Shown piece after piece: positions 18,556 through 28,220 of a DNA stretch of 64,000 nucleotides. The notes beneath the pieces are model-generated. The model saw only the letters and a program-made list of their open reading frames with translations. It made no database searches and was not told where the DNA came from. Origin of the DNA: Bog-756 sp963710495. Its GTDB lineage: Bacteria > Actinomycetota > Acidimicrobiia > Acidimicrobiales > RAAP-2. The position numbers and the translations under genes were made by a program. Each line of letters starts with the position of its first letter. Positions within the stretch are counted from its first letter, which is position 1. The stretch is from NCBI GenBank assembly GCA_963710495.1, contig CAVQAI010000009.1, positions 434,001 through 498,000 on the forward strand. Direction: 5' to 3'.

Positions 18556-20034
18556 CTACGGCACCTGTTCGACGGTTCGCTCGGCCACCAGGTTGGCCCG
18601 GTTGACCTTGGTCGCCGCGCTGCGCGGGATGGCGTCGATGAACTCCACCGTCTTGGGCACCTTGTAGGCGGCCAGCCGCTCCTTGGCGAAGACACGGATG
18701 TCCTCTTCGGTGCAGGACCGGTCGTCGACCCGCTCCACGATGGCGTGCACCCGGTGTCCCCATTCCGGGTCGGGCAGGCCGACCACCACCACGTCGGCGA
18801 TGTCGGGATGCTCCGATAGGGCGGCCTCGACCTCGGCCGGAAACACGTTGGCCCCGCCGCTCACGATCATGTCAACCCTTCGGTCGGCGATGTACAGGTA
18901 ACCCTCCGCGTCCAGCCAACCGAGATCGCCGGCAGTGGCGAACCCGTCCTCGGTCACGGGCAACGCATGGCTCGAACCGAGGTAGCCGTACTTCCCGGTG
19001 GTGACCGAGCGCATGTAGATCTCCCCCACGTCGCCTACCGGCACCTCCCGCTGAGCTTCGTCGAGAATTCGGAGCTCGGTACCACGGAATCCCCGGCCGA
19101 TGCTCCCGGGGTGCCCGAGCCATTCGTCGCCGCGAATGGCCGTCAGTCCCAACCGCTCGGTCATGCCGTAGCACATGTACAGGCGCTCGCCTCCGATGAG
19201 GTCGATCCAGGTACGGACCAGGGACGGGGGGATGGTGGCCGCGCCCTGCTGGACCCACACGACACTCGAGAAGTCCCGTTGCTCGATGCCGGGAAGGCGG
19301 GCCATGCGGGCCAACATGGTGGGCGTGGCTGTGAACGCGGTGATCCGCTCCTCCTCGATGAGGTCGACCGCCTGGGCGGCATCGAACTTGACCATCAGGG
19401 TCAGGGTGTCACCGGTCAACAAGTAGGTGAACTGGGCGAAGCCGTTGGTGTGGTACAGGGCCGTCGGGACCAGGATCCGTTGCGGACCGACGTCGACACC
19501 CCAGGCGTTCGGAAAGGGTTGCGCGTTGGCGGCGAGGAGCACTGCCGGGTTGTGGTCCATGATGATCTTCGGTGTCCCGGTCGATCCGCTCGAGCAGATG
19601 CCGCTCACGTTCGGGGACACGACCAGCGGTAGCGGGTCGGCCGGGAGCGCGTCGGCCTCGGCGAAGAGCGCGTCGGCGTCCTCCCCCACCATCAGGGTGG
19701 CACCGAGGACGTCGGCCACCCGGCCGCGCTCCCACTCGGGCAGATCCCATCGCACCGGGACCGGGGAGGCCCCCACCTTCCAGGTGGCCAGCGTGGCCTC
19801 GACCATCTCGACCGAATTGGGCAGCTCGAGGCCGACCCGGTCGCCGAGGCCGACACCCCGGGCGGCCATGGCCCGCCCCAGCTGATTGGACCGCCGATCG
19901 AGGTGTCCCCAGGTCAGCGGCCGCCTCGATCCGTCGTGATCGACGAAGGTGACCGCAACCGTGTCCGTCCGCTCCCGGCCGAGCACTGCGATCCGTTCGG
20001 CGTAGGGGACGCCGTCGATCTCCTCGGCGGTCAC
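18556..20034 (-). CDS. Acyl-CoA ligase (AMP-dependent synthetase)
   Basis: A 492-residue ANL-superfamily ligase that adenylates a carboxylic acid and joins it to CoA. The P-loop is SGICSSGSTGTPKIIM, the adenylate-binding stretch YMCYGMTERLGL, the hinge region TAGDLGWLDAEGYLYIADR and the C-terminal lysine is in RSAATKVNRANL. GTG 20034 overlaps the TGA of the adaptor gene upstream as GTGA; GTG 20043 is an alternative. Its partners are probably the converging thiolase and DUF35 genes rather than the transporter, but co-transcription with the transporter operon is likely from the overlap. Confidence 0.85.
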   Translation of the reverse strand: MTAEEIDGVPYAERIAVLGRERTDTVAVTFVDHDGSRRPLTWGHLDRRSNQLGRAMAARGVGLGDRVGLELPNSVEMVEATLATWKVGASPVPVRWDLPEWERGRVADVLGATLMVGEDADALFAEADALPADPLPLVVSPNVSGICSSGSTGTPKIIMDHNPAVLLAANAQPFPNAWGVDVGPQRILVPTALYHTNGFAQFTYLLTGDTLTLMVKFDAAQAVDLIEEERITAFTATPTMLARMARLPGIEQRDFSSVVWVQQGAATIPPSLVRTWIDLIGGERLYMCYGMTERLGLTAIRGDEWLGHPGSIGRGFRGTELRILDEAQREVPVGDVGEIYMRSVTTGKYGYLGSSHALPVTEDGFATAGDLGWLDAEGYLYIADRRVDMIVSGGANVFPAEVEAALSEHPDIADVVVVGLPDPEWGHRVHAIVERVDDRSCTEEDIRVFAKERLAAYKVPKTVEFIDAIPRSAATKVNRANLVAERTVEQVP

Positions 20035-22112
20035 GCCGGCCACCGGGCGGACCCGAGCCGGCACGCCACGGCCGGGTCGGGAACCGGGCGCTGGCAGCGC
20101 CCGAATTCGGCCGACAGATGGGTCAACGGTGCAGGCCGGACCCCCGGCCACCGGATGCTTCCCCCGGGCCCGTGGGCCGCCCCCTCGTCCTGTCGACCTC
20201 GTCTCACAGCGAGTGGAGAACCTACCCGTCCGGGGAAGGGGCCGCCATCTTCGCAGCCGCCCGTGGCGGACACCCCACACCGATCGTCGAGGTCGACCCG
20301 CGCGCCCGCGATGCCGACGCCGCCGACCGCCAGGCCGCCACCGCCCAGGCCGCCACCGCCCAGGCCGCCACCGCCGAGGCCACCGAACCTGCCACCGACC
20401 GCCGTCGAAGTCGTGGGCAGCGGCTGCCCCAGATCGGCCAGCGCGACGACGTCACCCGGTTTGAGACCCGAGGTGACCTGGGTCAGGACATCCCCGACCG
20501 TGCCCAGTGTGACCCTTGCCGTCTTCGTCGTGCCGGCGTCGACCACGGTCACCAGATGGATGGACCCGGTGGTCCGCACCGCTGACGTGGGCACGGCGGT
20601 GACACCCTCGGATCGGGCCACCACGATGGTGGCAGCGGCGTCGGCGCCCGAGAAGAGACCGAGATTGCCGGAGGTCAAGGAGATCGTCACTGGATAGGTC
20701 GTGCCGTTCGACCCGCTCACCGGAAGGAGGCCGATCGAGGTCACCGTCCCCTCCAGGACGCTGTTGGTCGCATCAGGGGTAACCGTTGCTGACTGGCCGA
20801 CTGTCACCTCGCCGATGTCGGCCACCGGTACCTGGGTCACCACTTGGTATGAGGACCCCGGGCCGATGACCACGATCTCGGGGTCGGCCGAGCCGGATGC
20901 CGCAGTGACCGGATCACCGACGGCGATCGAGACCGAGGCCACGGTGCCGGAGATGGTGCTGACCAGATTCACGTCGTCCAACGCCTGCTGGGCATCGGTC
21001 AGCTTGGCCTGCGCGGTGTCGACCGCGGCCTGGTCGACGGCCAGCTGCTGGGCGGTGGCGGGGGTCGCCCCCGACCTCGAGCCCCCGCCCCCGGATCCCG
21101 TTCCGCTCGAAGCCGACCCCGACGGTGAGGCGCCGACGCTGGCGACGTCGGTGGCGACGGCCGTCTGAGACGAGGAGGCGAAGGCAGTGCTGGTCGCGAA
21201 CGGGGCGGATTGTGGTGCGGTGCCCACCGCACCGCCCGGGGCGGGCTCGAGCGCAACGTTGAGCGCGGACTCGTCATGGGTGACCTGCTTGATGTCGGCC
21301 GACACCTTGTCCTGAGCGGCGGAGGCCTGGGCCAACGCCTGGGCACAGGTGATCGCCGTGCCGGTTCCGTCCGAAGTGGGCGGCGAGGTCGGGACCGAGG
21401 CGGCCGCACCCGCCGAAGGGCTCGCTCCGGTCGAGGAGGCCGTGACAGTCGAGCCGGCCGAGGCCGTCGAGCCACTCGACGGGGCCGCCTCGCACAGGGC
21501 GGTCGCGGCGGCGAGGCTCTGGCTGGCCGAGGACGCGTCGGCGTCCTCCTGGGCCTGGTCTGCCACCAAGGTCGCCTGCAGCTTGGCGACTTGTTGGGCG
21601 TCGGGCGAGGACTGCCCCGAGCGCGACGAGGCGGGGGTGGTGGTGGTCGGCGCGGCCGCGGCACTCGGGGACGGCGCCGGGGCGGATTGGCTCGCTTCGG
21701 CTGCGGCCAGGGTGGCCTGAGCCGCGGCCAGAGCGGCCTGGGCCGACACCACCGATGCATTCAGTTGGGTCGGGTCGAGAGACGCCACGGTCTGCCCGGC
21801 ACTGACCGTCGAGCCCACCGACACGTCGACCGCGCCGACCGCTCCCGACGTCGCGAAGGCCAAGCCGGCCTGGTTCACCGGGGCGACGGTACCCACCGAG
21901 TCGAGGGTGGCGTCGACCGTGCCGGTGCGCACCACGGTGGTCCGGTAGGTGGGCGCAGGGCTCCGGGTCAGCATCCAGGCCGCCGCCACCACGGCGGCGA
22001 CGATGACCACCGCTCCGACACGGAGGGTGGCCACCCTGGTCCATCCGCCCCCCGACGATGACGGACCCTCCGGGTCGGGCAGAGGGCTCGAGACCGGAAG
22101 TGGATCAGGCAC
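20031..22112 (-). CDS. Export adaptor protein (HlyD/MacA type), long form
   Basis: A 693-residue membrane fusion protein. After a Pro/Ser-rich cytoplasmic start comes one helix (VGAVVIVAAVVAAAWML), the first biotinyl-lipoyl half (VGSTVSAGQTVASLDPTQ), and an unusually long Ala/Gln/Ser coiled-coil with low-complexity inserts, then VSTISGTVASVSIAVGDPV and the beta-barrel. GTG 22112 overlaps the stop of the lipoprotein gene by eight bases. The last 130 or so residues after a Gly-rich (GGGGL) run are basic and look like an off-frame tail, so the true end may be near 20325 or a frame error may exist. Works with the MacB-like permease and ATPase upstream. Confidence 0.75.
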   Translation of the reverse strand: MPDPLPVSSPLPDPEGPSSSGGGWTRVATLRVGAVVIVAAVVAAAWMLTRSPAPTYRTTVVRTGTVDATLDSVGTVAPVNQAGLAFATSGAVGAVDVSVGSTVSAGQTVASLDPTQLNASVVSAQAALAAAQATLAAAEASQSAPAPSPSAAAAPTTTTPASSRSGQSSPDAQQVAKLQATLVADQAQEDADASSASQSLAAATALCEAAPSSGSTASAGSTVTASSTGASPSAGAAASVPTSPPTSDGTGTAITCAQALAQASAAQDKVSADIKQVTHDESALNVALEPAPGGAVGTAPQSAPFATSTAFASSSQTAVATDVASVGASPSGSASSGTGSGGGGSRSGATPATAQQLAVDQAAVDTAQAKLTDAQQALDDVNLVSTISGTVASVSIAVGDPVTAASGSADPEIVVIGPGSSYQVVTQVPVADIGEVTVGQSATVTPDATNSVLEGTVTSIGLLPVSGSNGTTYPVTISLTSGNLGLFSGADAAATIVVARSEGVTAVPTSAVRTTGSIHLVTVVDAGTTKTARVTLGTVGDVLTQVTSGLKPGDVVALADLGQPLPTTSTAVGGRFGGLGGGGLGGGGLGGGGLAVGGVGIAGARVDLDDRCGVSATGGCEDGGPFPGRVGSPLAVRRGRQDEGAAHGPGGSIRWPGVRPAPLTHLSAEFGRCQRPVPDPAVACRLGSARWPA

Positions 22113-23076
22113 TGGACGACCCGCCCCCGCCGCCCCCGCCGGCCCCGCCTCCGCCTCCGAACCGGCCGAGCCGGCCGGCGCAGCCGCTGGCGCCGGGAGT
22201 CGAGACCGTGATCGAGCGGGCGGCCACCGCTCCTGTCGTGTCGGCCGAGCCCACCGCCTGGGCACACTTGCCCACGGCCAGGTCGGCTGGTGACGCCGAG
22301 GTGCGCTCGGTGAAGGTCGTCGAGGGGGTGAGGTTGACTACGGCCGTCGAGGCCGCCTGCGTCGACGGGTTGGTCTCACTGACTGTGACCTGCGACCCGG
22401 TGACCGCAGTGACCATGCCGGATGCCACCGCGAACTGGCCCGGGTTGCGGCCGCGGAAGGTCCGCGACGGCGATCCACCGGGCTGGGACCCCGGGGGCGC
22501 CCCGCCGGAGGCGCCGGTTCCGGGACCGCCCCCCGGAGGTCCGCCCGTGCCACCGGCCCGGAACCCGCCCAATCCCGCAGTACAACTTCCCGACGTCGGT
22601 TGGCTGATCGCCACCCTCGTCGCCGTCACCGGTCCTCCGAATCGATTCGTCGACCCCGAGCCGGTAGGTGGTGTGCCTGTGGCGGTGATGCAGCTTCCCG
22701 CGGTGACGCCGACGACTGACGACACGACCGTCTGCTGGAAGGTCGTGGCCGTTGTGTAGGTCACGGTCGTCTGGCCGGTGGCGGGGTTCTGCACCTCGAG
22801 GGACATCCCGTTGATGGCGGCGATGGTGCCCGTGACGCCTGGGAACCGCGGTGCCCCGCCCCCGCCTGCGGCCGAGCCCCCGGTCCCGTTGCCACTCCTC
22901 GAGGCGTTGGTGGACGAGGTCGTCGAAGCCGACGAGGATGAGCCGCACGCGGCCAGGGCGACGGCCGCCGCGGCCACAGCCACGAGAGCAAGGCGCCGCG
23001 GCACCGCGGAACGACGGCCGGAGCCGAGCTCCTGATGGCCCTCAGGTCGGGTGGGGGGTTGAATCTGGCTGGTCAT
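22105..23076 (-). CDS. DUF5666 lipoprotein
   Basis: A 323-residue exported lipoprotein. The signal peptide LALVAVAAAAVALAACGSSS ends in a lipobox LAAC. Two DUF5666-like beta units follow (GTIAAINGMSLEVQNPATG and ASGMVTAVTGSQVTVSETN), separated by a Gly/Pro-rich spacer, and the tail is FGGGGGAGGGGGGG. ATG 23076 is chosen over 23082 because AAGGA sits six bases before it. DUF5666 domains are small beta-barrels of unknown binding role. It lies between the transporter permease and the second adaptor, so it likely belongs to the exporter. Confidence 0.8.
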   Translation of the reverse strand: MTSQIQPPTRPEGHQELGSGRRSAVPRRLALVAVAAAAVALAACGSSSSASTTSSTNASRSGNGTGGSAAGGGGAPRFPGVTGTIAAINGMSLEVQNPATGQTTVTYTTATTFQQTVVSSVVGVTAGSCITATGTPPTGSGSTNRFGGPVTATRVAISQPTSGSCTAGLGGFRAGGTGGPPGGGPGTGASGGAPPGSQPGGSPSRTFRGRNPGQFAVASGMVTAVTGSQVTVSETNPSTQAASTAVVNLTPSTTFTERTSASPADLAVGKCAQAVGSADTTGAVAARSITVSTPGASGCAGRLGRFGGGGGAGGGGGGGSSSA

Positions 23077-23141
23077 GGTCATTCCTTCTGCTTGAGTGCT
23101 GTCGAGTCGAGAGGTGCGTTGATCCGGAGGCGGCTTCGGGA

Positions 23142-24393
23142 TCATTCGCTACGCAGGGCGTCGATCGGCGCCAACCGAGCGGCCCGGCCCGCTGGGTAGA
23201 CGCCGAAGGCGATCCCGATGGCGATGGCGATGGCGATGGCCCCGACCGTCGCCACCGGCGAGATGGCAATGGGGTCCGAGATGAAATGCGGGAGGATCAC
23301 GGCGCCGAGCAGGCCGAGCGCCGCACCCAGCAATCCGCCGACCAGGCCGAGGACGGACGCCTCGACCACGAACTGCCGGCCGATGATCCGGGGCGTCGCA
23401 CCCAGGGCCTTGCGCAGCCCGATCTCCCGGACACGCTCGGTCACCGACACGAGCATGATGTTCATCACCCCGATGCCGCCGACGAGCAGCGAGATGCCGG
23501 CGATCCCGCCGAGCAGCACCGTCAGCGTCCTGTCCACCGAGGTGGCGGTGGAGAGGAGCTGCGCTTGCGATTCGATGGTGAAGTCGGCGTTGGCCGGCGT
23601 GGTGATGTGGTGGAGGCTGAGCAGCTCGTTGTCGGCCTCCTGGTAGGCGGCCGACAGGGAGGTCGACGAGGTGGCCTGGAGGAGGATCTGGCCCACCGAA
23701 TTGCGGTCGGCACCTCCGAACAGTTGGGTGGCCGCTGTGGTGATGGGCACGACAGCTTGGTCGTCCTGATTGGCGGCGGTCGAGGAGCCTGACCCGCCGG
23801 ATGAACCCACCGTGTCGAGGACCCCGACGACGGTGAGCGGCAACCCGTTGACCGTCACCGTCTGTCCGACCGCGTCGCGACGCCCGAAGAGCTCCTGCGC
23901 CGTCGTCGATCCCAGCACGACCACGATCGGCTCGGGTGGTCAAATCATGTCCGGCGATGAACCGCCCCTCGGCCATCGACCGGCCCCGGACCGAGAGCCA
24001 GGCCGGATTGGTGCCGACCACGGTGGTGGTCCAATTGGCCGTTCCGGCCTGGAGATTCTCGGAGGTCGAACTGACCGGGGCCACCGCCGCGATGTCGGGC
24101 GCCACCGTCGTGGAGGAAAGGGCGGCAGCGTCACCGACGGTGAGGGTCGTGGCCGACCCGGGCCCGCGGCGGATGCCCGAGGTCGAGGTGACACTGCCGG
24201 GTGAGATGGTCAGCAGGTTCGATCCCAACGACGAGATCTGTGCTCCCACTTGTTGTTGTGCGCCCTCGCCCAACCCGACGGTCAGGATCACGGCCGTGAT
24301 GCCGATCATGATGCCGAGCACGGTCAAGCTGGATCGAAGTCGGTGCGAGACGACGGCCTCGAGCCCGGTGCGAAAGGTCTCGAGTGGGTTCAT
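23142..24393 (-). CDS. MacB-type ABC permease (frame break)
   Basis: Membrane component of an ABC exporter. It starts MNPLETFRTGLEAVVSHRLR with the first helix SSLTVLGIMIGITAVILTVG, has the periplasmic MacB_PCD domain, then three C-terminal helices (ISLLVGGIGVMNIMLVSVTE and on) and ends in PIDALRSE. The reading frame changes near 23926-23933, where EGRFIAGHDLTTRA must continue as IVVVLGSTTAQELFG in another frame. The span is 1252 bases, one more than a multiple of three, so one extra base (or two missing) explains it; corrected length is 416 residues, normal for MacB permeases. ATGA overlap with the ATPase gene supports the start. Sequencing error is more likely than a dead gene, since both halves are intact. 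Confidence 0.8.
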
Positions 24394-25190
24394 GCCACGC
24401 CCGCTCCGGACCCAGCCGGCGTCGAGTCGAGGATCTGGCCGTCCCGGATCCGGATGATCCGCTGGGCCGACTCGGATACGTCGGCGTCGTGGGTGATGAG
24501 GACGACGGTTCGGCCGCTCCGGTGGAGCTGGTCGAGCAAGTCGAGCACCTCGCGGGCGGAGACCGAGTCGAGATTGCCGGTGGGCTCGTCGGCGAGGATG
24601 AGGGCCGGATCGGTGACGAGGGCTCGGGCCACGGCCACCCGCTGTTGCTGGCCGCCGGAGAGCTCCCCGGGACGGTGCTCGACGCGGTCTGCGAGACCGA
24701 CCCGTTCCAGGGCCTCGAGGGCGCGGCGCCTCCGGGCGCTTCGGTCCAACCCGGCATAGATCAGAGGCAACTCCACGTTGCGCCATGCCGACATCGAGGC
24801 CAGGAGGTTGAACTGCTGGAAGACGAAACCAACCTGGCGGTTCCGGACATGGGCCAGCGCATCCTCGGACATCGATCCTACGTCCTCCCCGGCCAGCCGG
24901 AAGGTGCCCGAGGTGGGGACGTCGAGACATCCGAGGATGTGCATGAGCGTCGACTTCCCCGAGCCCGACGGGCCCATGCAGGCGACGAACTCACCCGCCT
25001 GGATCTCGAAGCTGACCTCCCGGAGTGCCTCGACCGCCAACGAGCCGCTCCGGTACACCTTGGAGACGCCGCAGACTTCGATGACCGCCGACGACACGGT
25101 GGGATTGCGGTCGGTCGGCTCCGCCGCCACCTCGGTGGTGTCGTCGAAACGGAGAGAGCGGCTCTCGGTGCCGCCGGCAGGGACACTCAC
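24390..25190 (-). CDS. MacB/LolD-type ABC transporter ATPase
   Basis: A 266-residue ATPase that powers the exporter. Walker A is GPSGSGKSTL, the Q-loop VGFVFQQFNLL, the signature LSGGQQQRVAVARAL, Walker B ALILADEPTGNLD and the switch histidine VVLITHDADV. These match the lipoprotein/macrolide efflux subgroup. GTG 25190 overlaps the adaptor's TGA (GTGA), and its own TGA overlaps the permease ATG (ATGA), so the three are translated as a block. About 35 residues precede the domain, longer than usual. Confidence 0.93.
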   Translation of the reverse strand: MSVPAGGTESRSLRFDDTTEVAAEPTDRNPTVSSAVIEVCGVSKVYRSGSLAVEALREVSFEIQAGEFVACMGPSGSGKSTLMHILGCLDVPTSGTFRLAGEDVGSMSEDALAHVRNRQVGFVFQQFNLLASMSAWRNVELPLIYAGLDRSARRRRALEALERVGLADRVEHRPGELSGGQQQRVAVARALVTDPALILADEPTGNLDSVSAREVLDLLDQLHRSGRTVVLITHDADVSESAQRIIRIRDGQILDSTPAGSGAGVA

Positions 25191-26497
25191 TGTCCGTTGG
25201 TGCCGCCGAAGCCGCCGGCGGGAAAGCCACCTCCGCCGCCACCGCCGACACCACCACCGCCACCGCCGAACCCACCGGCTCCCGAACGTCCGAAGAGACC
25301 GGCCCGCCCGGTCCCACCTGGCACTCCCCGGAACGAGATCTCGGTGACGTAGACCTTGTCCCCGACCGACAAGCCGCTGGTCACCTGGGTCTGGCCTCCC
25401 GACGAGGCGCCAATGGAGACCGTCCGGCTCACCTTCGACCCTCCGGAGTCGATGAGCACGGTCGTGCCGTTACCGCTGTAGTGAATGGCCGCGGTGGGGA
25501 CGACGACCACGTCGTAGAGCTCCTCGGTGATGATCGAAACCGTGGCGCTCGATCCGCCATACAACCCCGCCGGGCTGCCGGTGACGTTGACAACCACGGG
25601 GAAGGCGGCGACCCCGGAGGTCGTGCTGGCCAGCAGGCCCACCGACGCGACCGTGCCGTAGATGGGCGTCATCGAGCCGCTCACCGTGATGACCGCCTGG
25701 TCGCCGGTCGTCACCTGGCCGACCTGTGAGCTGTCGACCGTGGCGTTGACGACGTACGAACCGGTGGAGACGACCACCACCTGTGCCGTCGTCGAGCTCG
25801 AATTCGAGCTCGACGACGGGGAACCGGACCCCGACGAGGAGCCCGACCCCGCCGAGGAGCCGGTCCCCGATCCCGAGCCGGCTCCGGACGACGACCCGTT
25901 CGAGCCGTTGCCGGTGCCGGCCGACGATGCGCTGCCGGTCACTTCCTGGCCGACCGCCAGGGAGACGGTTGCGACGGTGCCGGCGATCGGCGACGTCAGG
26001 GTGGCGTCGCCCACCGACGTCTGGGCCGCGGTCACCTGGGTCTGGGCCGAGGCCACCGCGGCGTTGTCCGACGCGATCTGAGCAGCCGATGCGCCGTCGC
26101 CCTGGTCGGTGACCAGCTGAGCCTGGTCATTGGCCAACGAAGCCTGGGCTTGGGTCAGCGACGCAGCCAGGCTGGTGGTGTCGAGGGTGGCCAGCACCTG
26201 CCCGGCCGCCACGGTCTGGCCGGCGCTGATGGAGACGGCGTTGACCCGACCGGCCACGGCGAAGTTGAGATCAGCCTGGCTGGCCGGTTCAAGCGAGCCG
26301 GACGACGCAACCGTTTTCGTGATGGTGCCCGTCGTCACCGTCTGCAATGACGTGGTGGTGGTGACCAAGGGCGACGCCCCCGAATTGCTGGTCGCCAACC
26401 AGGTCCCGATGCCCGCGCCGCACAGGACGACCACGACGACGGCCGTAACGGTCCGTCGCCTGGTGAACCACGATGAACGCCCGGATGCCACGTACAC
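25187..26497 (-). CDS. Export adaptor protein (HlyD/MacA type), short form
   Basis: A 436-residue membrane fusion protein, first gene of the exporter operon. One helix (AVVVVVLCGAGIGTWLA) anchors it; lipoyl half-domains are SISAGQTVAAGQVLATLD and LTSPIAGTVATVSLAVGQ with a short coiled-coil between. A Ser/Gly linker of about 50 residues breaks the barrel domain, and the C-terminus is a run of Gly with Phe (GGFGGGGGG). The start is GTG 26497. MacA-like proteins stimulate MacB ATPase and bind substrate outside the membrane. In a cell without a classical outer membrane, no TolC partner is expected; none is present. Confidence 0.85.
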   Translation of the reverse strand: MYVASGRSSWFTRRRTVTAVVVVVLCGAGIGTWLATSNSGASPLVTTTTSLQTVTTGTITKTVASSGSLEPASQADLNFAVAGRVNAVSISAGQTVAAGQVLATLDTTSLAASLTQAQASLANDQAQLVTDQGDGASAAQIASDNAAVASAQTQVTAAQTSVGDATLTSPIAGTVATVSLAVGQEVTGSASSAGTGNGSNGSSSGAGSGSGTGSSAGSGSSSGSGSPSSSSNSSSTTAQVVVVSTGSYVVNATVDSSQVGQVTTGDQAVITVSGSMTPIYGTVASVGLLASTTSGVAAFPVVVNVTGSPAGLYGGSSATVSIITEELYDVVVVPTAAIHYSGNGTTVLIDSGGSKVSRTVSIGASSGGQTQVTSGLSVGDKVYVTEISFRGVPGGTGRAGLFGRSGAGGFGGGGGGVGGGGGGGFPAGGFGGTNGQ

Positions 26498-26717
26498 CTC
26501 GTTCGCTGTCGCCGATCTGGAGCCACACCATCCAAATCAGCGAACCTCTATGTCAGGACACAGCCACCTGTGAGCGGGCTGAGAGCCCCCTCACCGGTGT
26601 GGCCGGGTCCGGGTCGGGCCCTGCCGGCTGTCGACCGCCCAGCGTGTGCGGGCCATCACCCAGGCGGACGGGGCCGAATTAACCGAGAGTCCATTGAGAA
26701 GTCGCACAACCGTCACC

Positions 26718-26748
26718 TTGCTGTGACATTTGGGTAACCCGGTAGAAT
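26718..26748 (+). promoter_or_regulatory. Candidate promoter for the 26784 gene
   Basis: TTGCTG at 26718-26723 and TAGAAT at 26743-26748 are spaced by 19 bases; the -10 box is close to consensus and the transcript would start about 30 bases before the ATG. The box stands out in an AT-richer patch of the divergent gap 26498-26783, which must also hold the promoter for the leftward exporter operon. Confidence 0.45.
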
Positions 26749-26783
26749 CACTATCTTTGGGAGTGCTCTATGAAAGGAAGCCC

Positions 26784-28131
26784 ATGGAGCGTGCCCTGGG
26801 CTGGCGTATTGATCCATACGTCAGACATGAGCTGCGCTATTTCGTCGACGGTGAGCCAACCTGTTGGGTGAGTACGGGCGGAAAGATCGCCCTGGAGACC
26901 GTGGCTCCTGTCCACGAGTACGTGGCTGCAGGCGTCGGAGCCCCCGGACCTGCGCCTGCCTCCCCCGCACCTGCCCCCGCTTCCGCCGGACCGGCGCCCG
27001 CTCCCCCGTCGTCGTTCTTCGAACCGACCACCGACGCGGCGGGTGACGCCTGGCGGATGGACCCCTTGGGCACGCACGAATTCCGTTATTTCGAAGGCGG
27101 ACTGCCCACCGCGTGGGTCTCGACGGAGGGCGTCGTCACCGAGGAATTCGTGGTGACCACCGACGAGTTCCTACGGTCGCTACGGGGTGACGCCCTCACC
27201 GATCCCACTGGCAATGGCTCGGGGAACGGCTCACAGTTCATCCATCCAATGGGCGGGGGCGTGACCGAAGAGATAGCTCCCTCCGTCAGGCCCGATTTTC
27301 TCTATCTGGACACGGGAGAACGACCCGCCGCGGCGCAGACGGCCCCGGCGGCGCGCCCCGGCCCCGGCCCCGGCCCCGGCCCCGGCGACCCGGGTGGTCG
27401 AGCCGGCGGAGTTCCTGGTCCCCCTGGACCTCGCCGCCCCCGCGCCCCCCCACGCACTCCAGCCCGACGATCTCCAACCCTGGTCGATCCAGGAGGACGA
27501 CCCCTGGGCACTGGTCATGCCCGAACCGGAACCGGCATCCGACGGCCCCTCGGCATCGACCCTCGCCGACTTTCAATGGCCCCGGACCGGACGGCCGAAG
27601 GCGCCGGGTCGGAAGCCGCGCCGCACGGCGTTCGTCACGGCCGGTGCCGTGGGGCTGGTTGCCGTGGCCACCGCACTGGCCGTATTCGCCTTCGCCGCCA
27701 CCAGGGGTCCGGACCAGCCCCGGTCGTCGAACCGCGATCGGGTCAGGACGGCGCCACAACAGGTCGTGCCGTCGACCCTCGGCACCCTCCCGGGGTCGAA
27801 CCAGCCGACGGCTTCCTGGTGGGCGGCCACCGGCCAGCCCGACACGCATGCCCTGCTGGCCGACATTCAGACGATGAACGGCCAGCTCGGTGACCCCACC
27901 GCCTTGGGGGCCAGCTGCCACACCTTCGCCGCCGACACCGCCACGGCGTCGGCGGCGACCCCGCCACCGACGCCCAGCATCAACCGGGAATGGCAACAGA
28001 CCCTGTCGACGGTGACCAGAGTCGCCGATGCCTGTGCGGCCGGCAATTACTCGCGCCTGGCCGAGGACCTGCCGCCGGCGTCCCTGACCATCAACGACCT
28101 CGCGGCCCAGGTGGCCAACGACCTTCGCTGA
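26784..28131 (+). CDS. DUF2510-like membrane protein (frame break)
   Basis: Unknown function. The N-terminal part has two related units, WRIDPYVRHELRYFVDGEPT and WRMDPLGTHEFRYFEGGLPT, each followed by WVST; they resemble the DUF2510 pattern W-x-D-P…R-Y-W/F. A Pro/Ala linker, a basic stretch (RPKAPGRKPRR) and one helix (AFVTAGAVGLVAVATALAVF) follow, then an exported alpha-helical part of about 110 residues with two Cys. The frame changes in or near the (GCCCCG)5 run at 27355-27384: the upstream frame goes out of phase and ATRVVEPAEFLVPLDL resumes in the next frame. Length 1348 is one over a multiple of three. AAGGAAG before ATG 26784 supports the start. Confidence 0.65.
27355..27384 (+). repeat. 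(GCCCCG)5 hexanucleotide repeat
   Basis: Five perfect copies of GCCCCG encode a Pro-Gly run inside the DUF2510-like gene. The downstream half of the gene is out of frame relative to the upstream half here, so slippage or an assembly error at this repeat is the simplest cause. Confidence 0.9.
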
Positions 28132-28220
28132 CACTCGTAGAACGCCCTAAGGTCGGTGACACGACGACCGGCGCGCCGCGAAACGGGCGGGGGCCCGCCA
28201 CTGCCTAGGGAGGTCTGACC

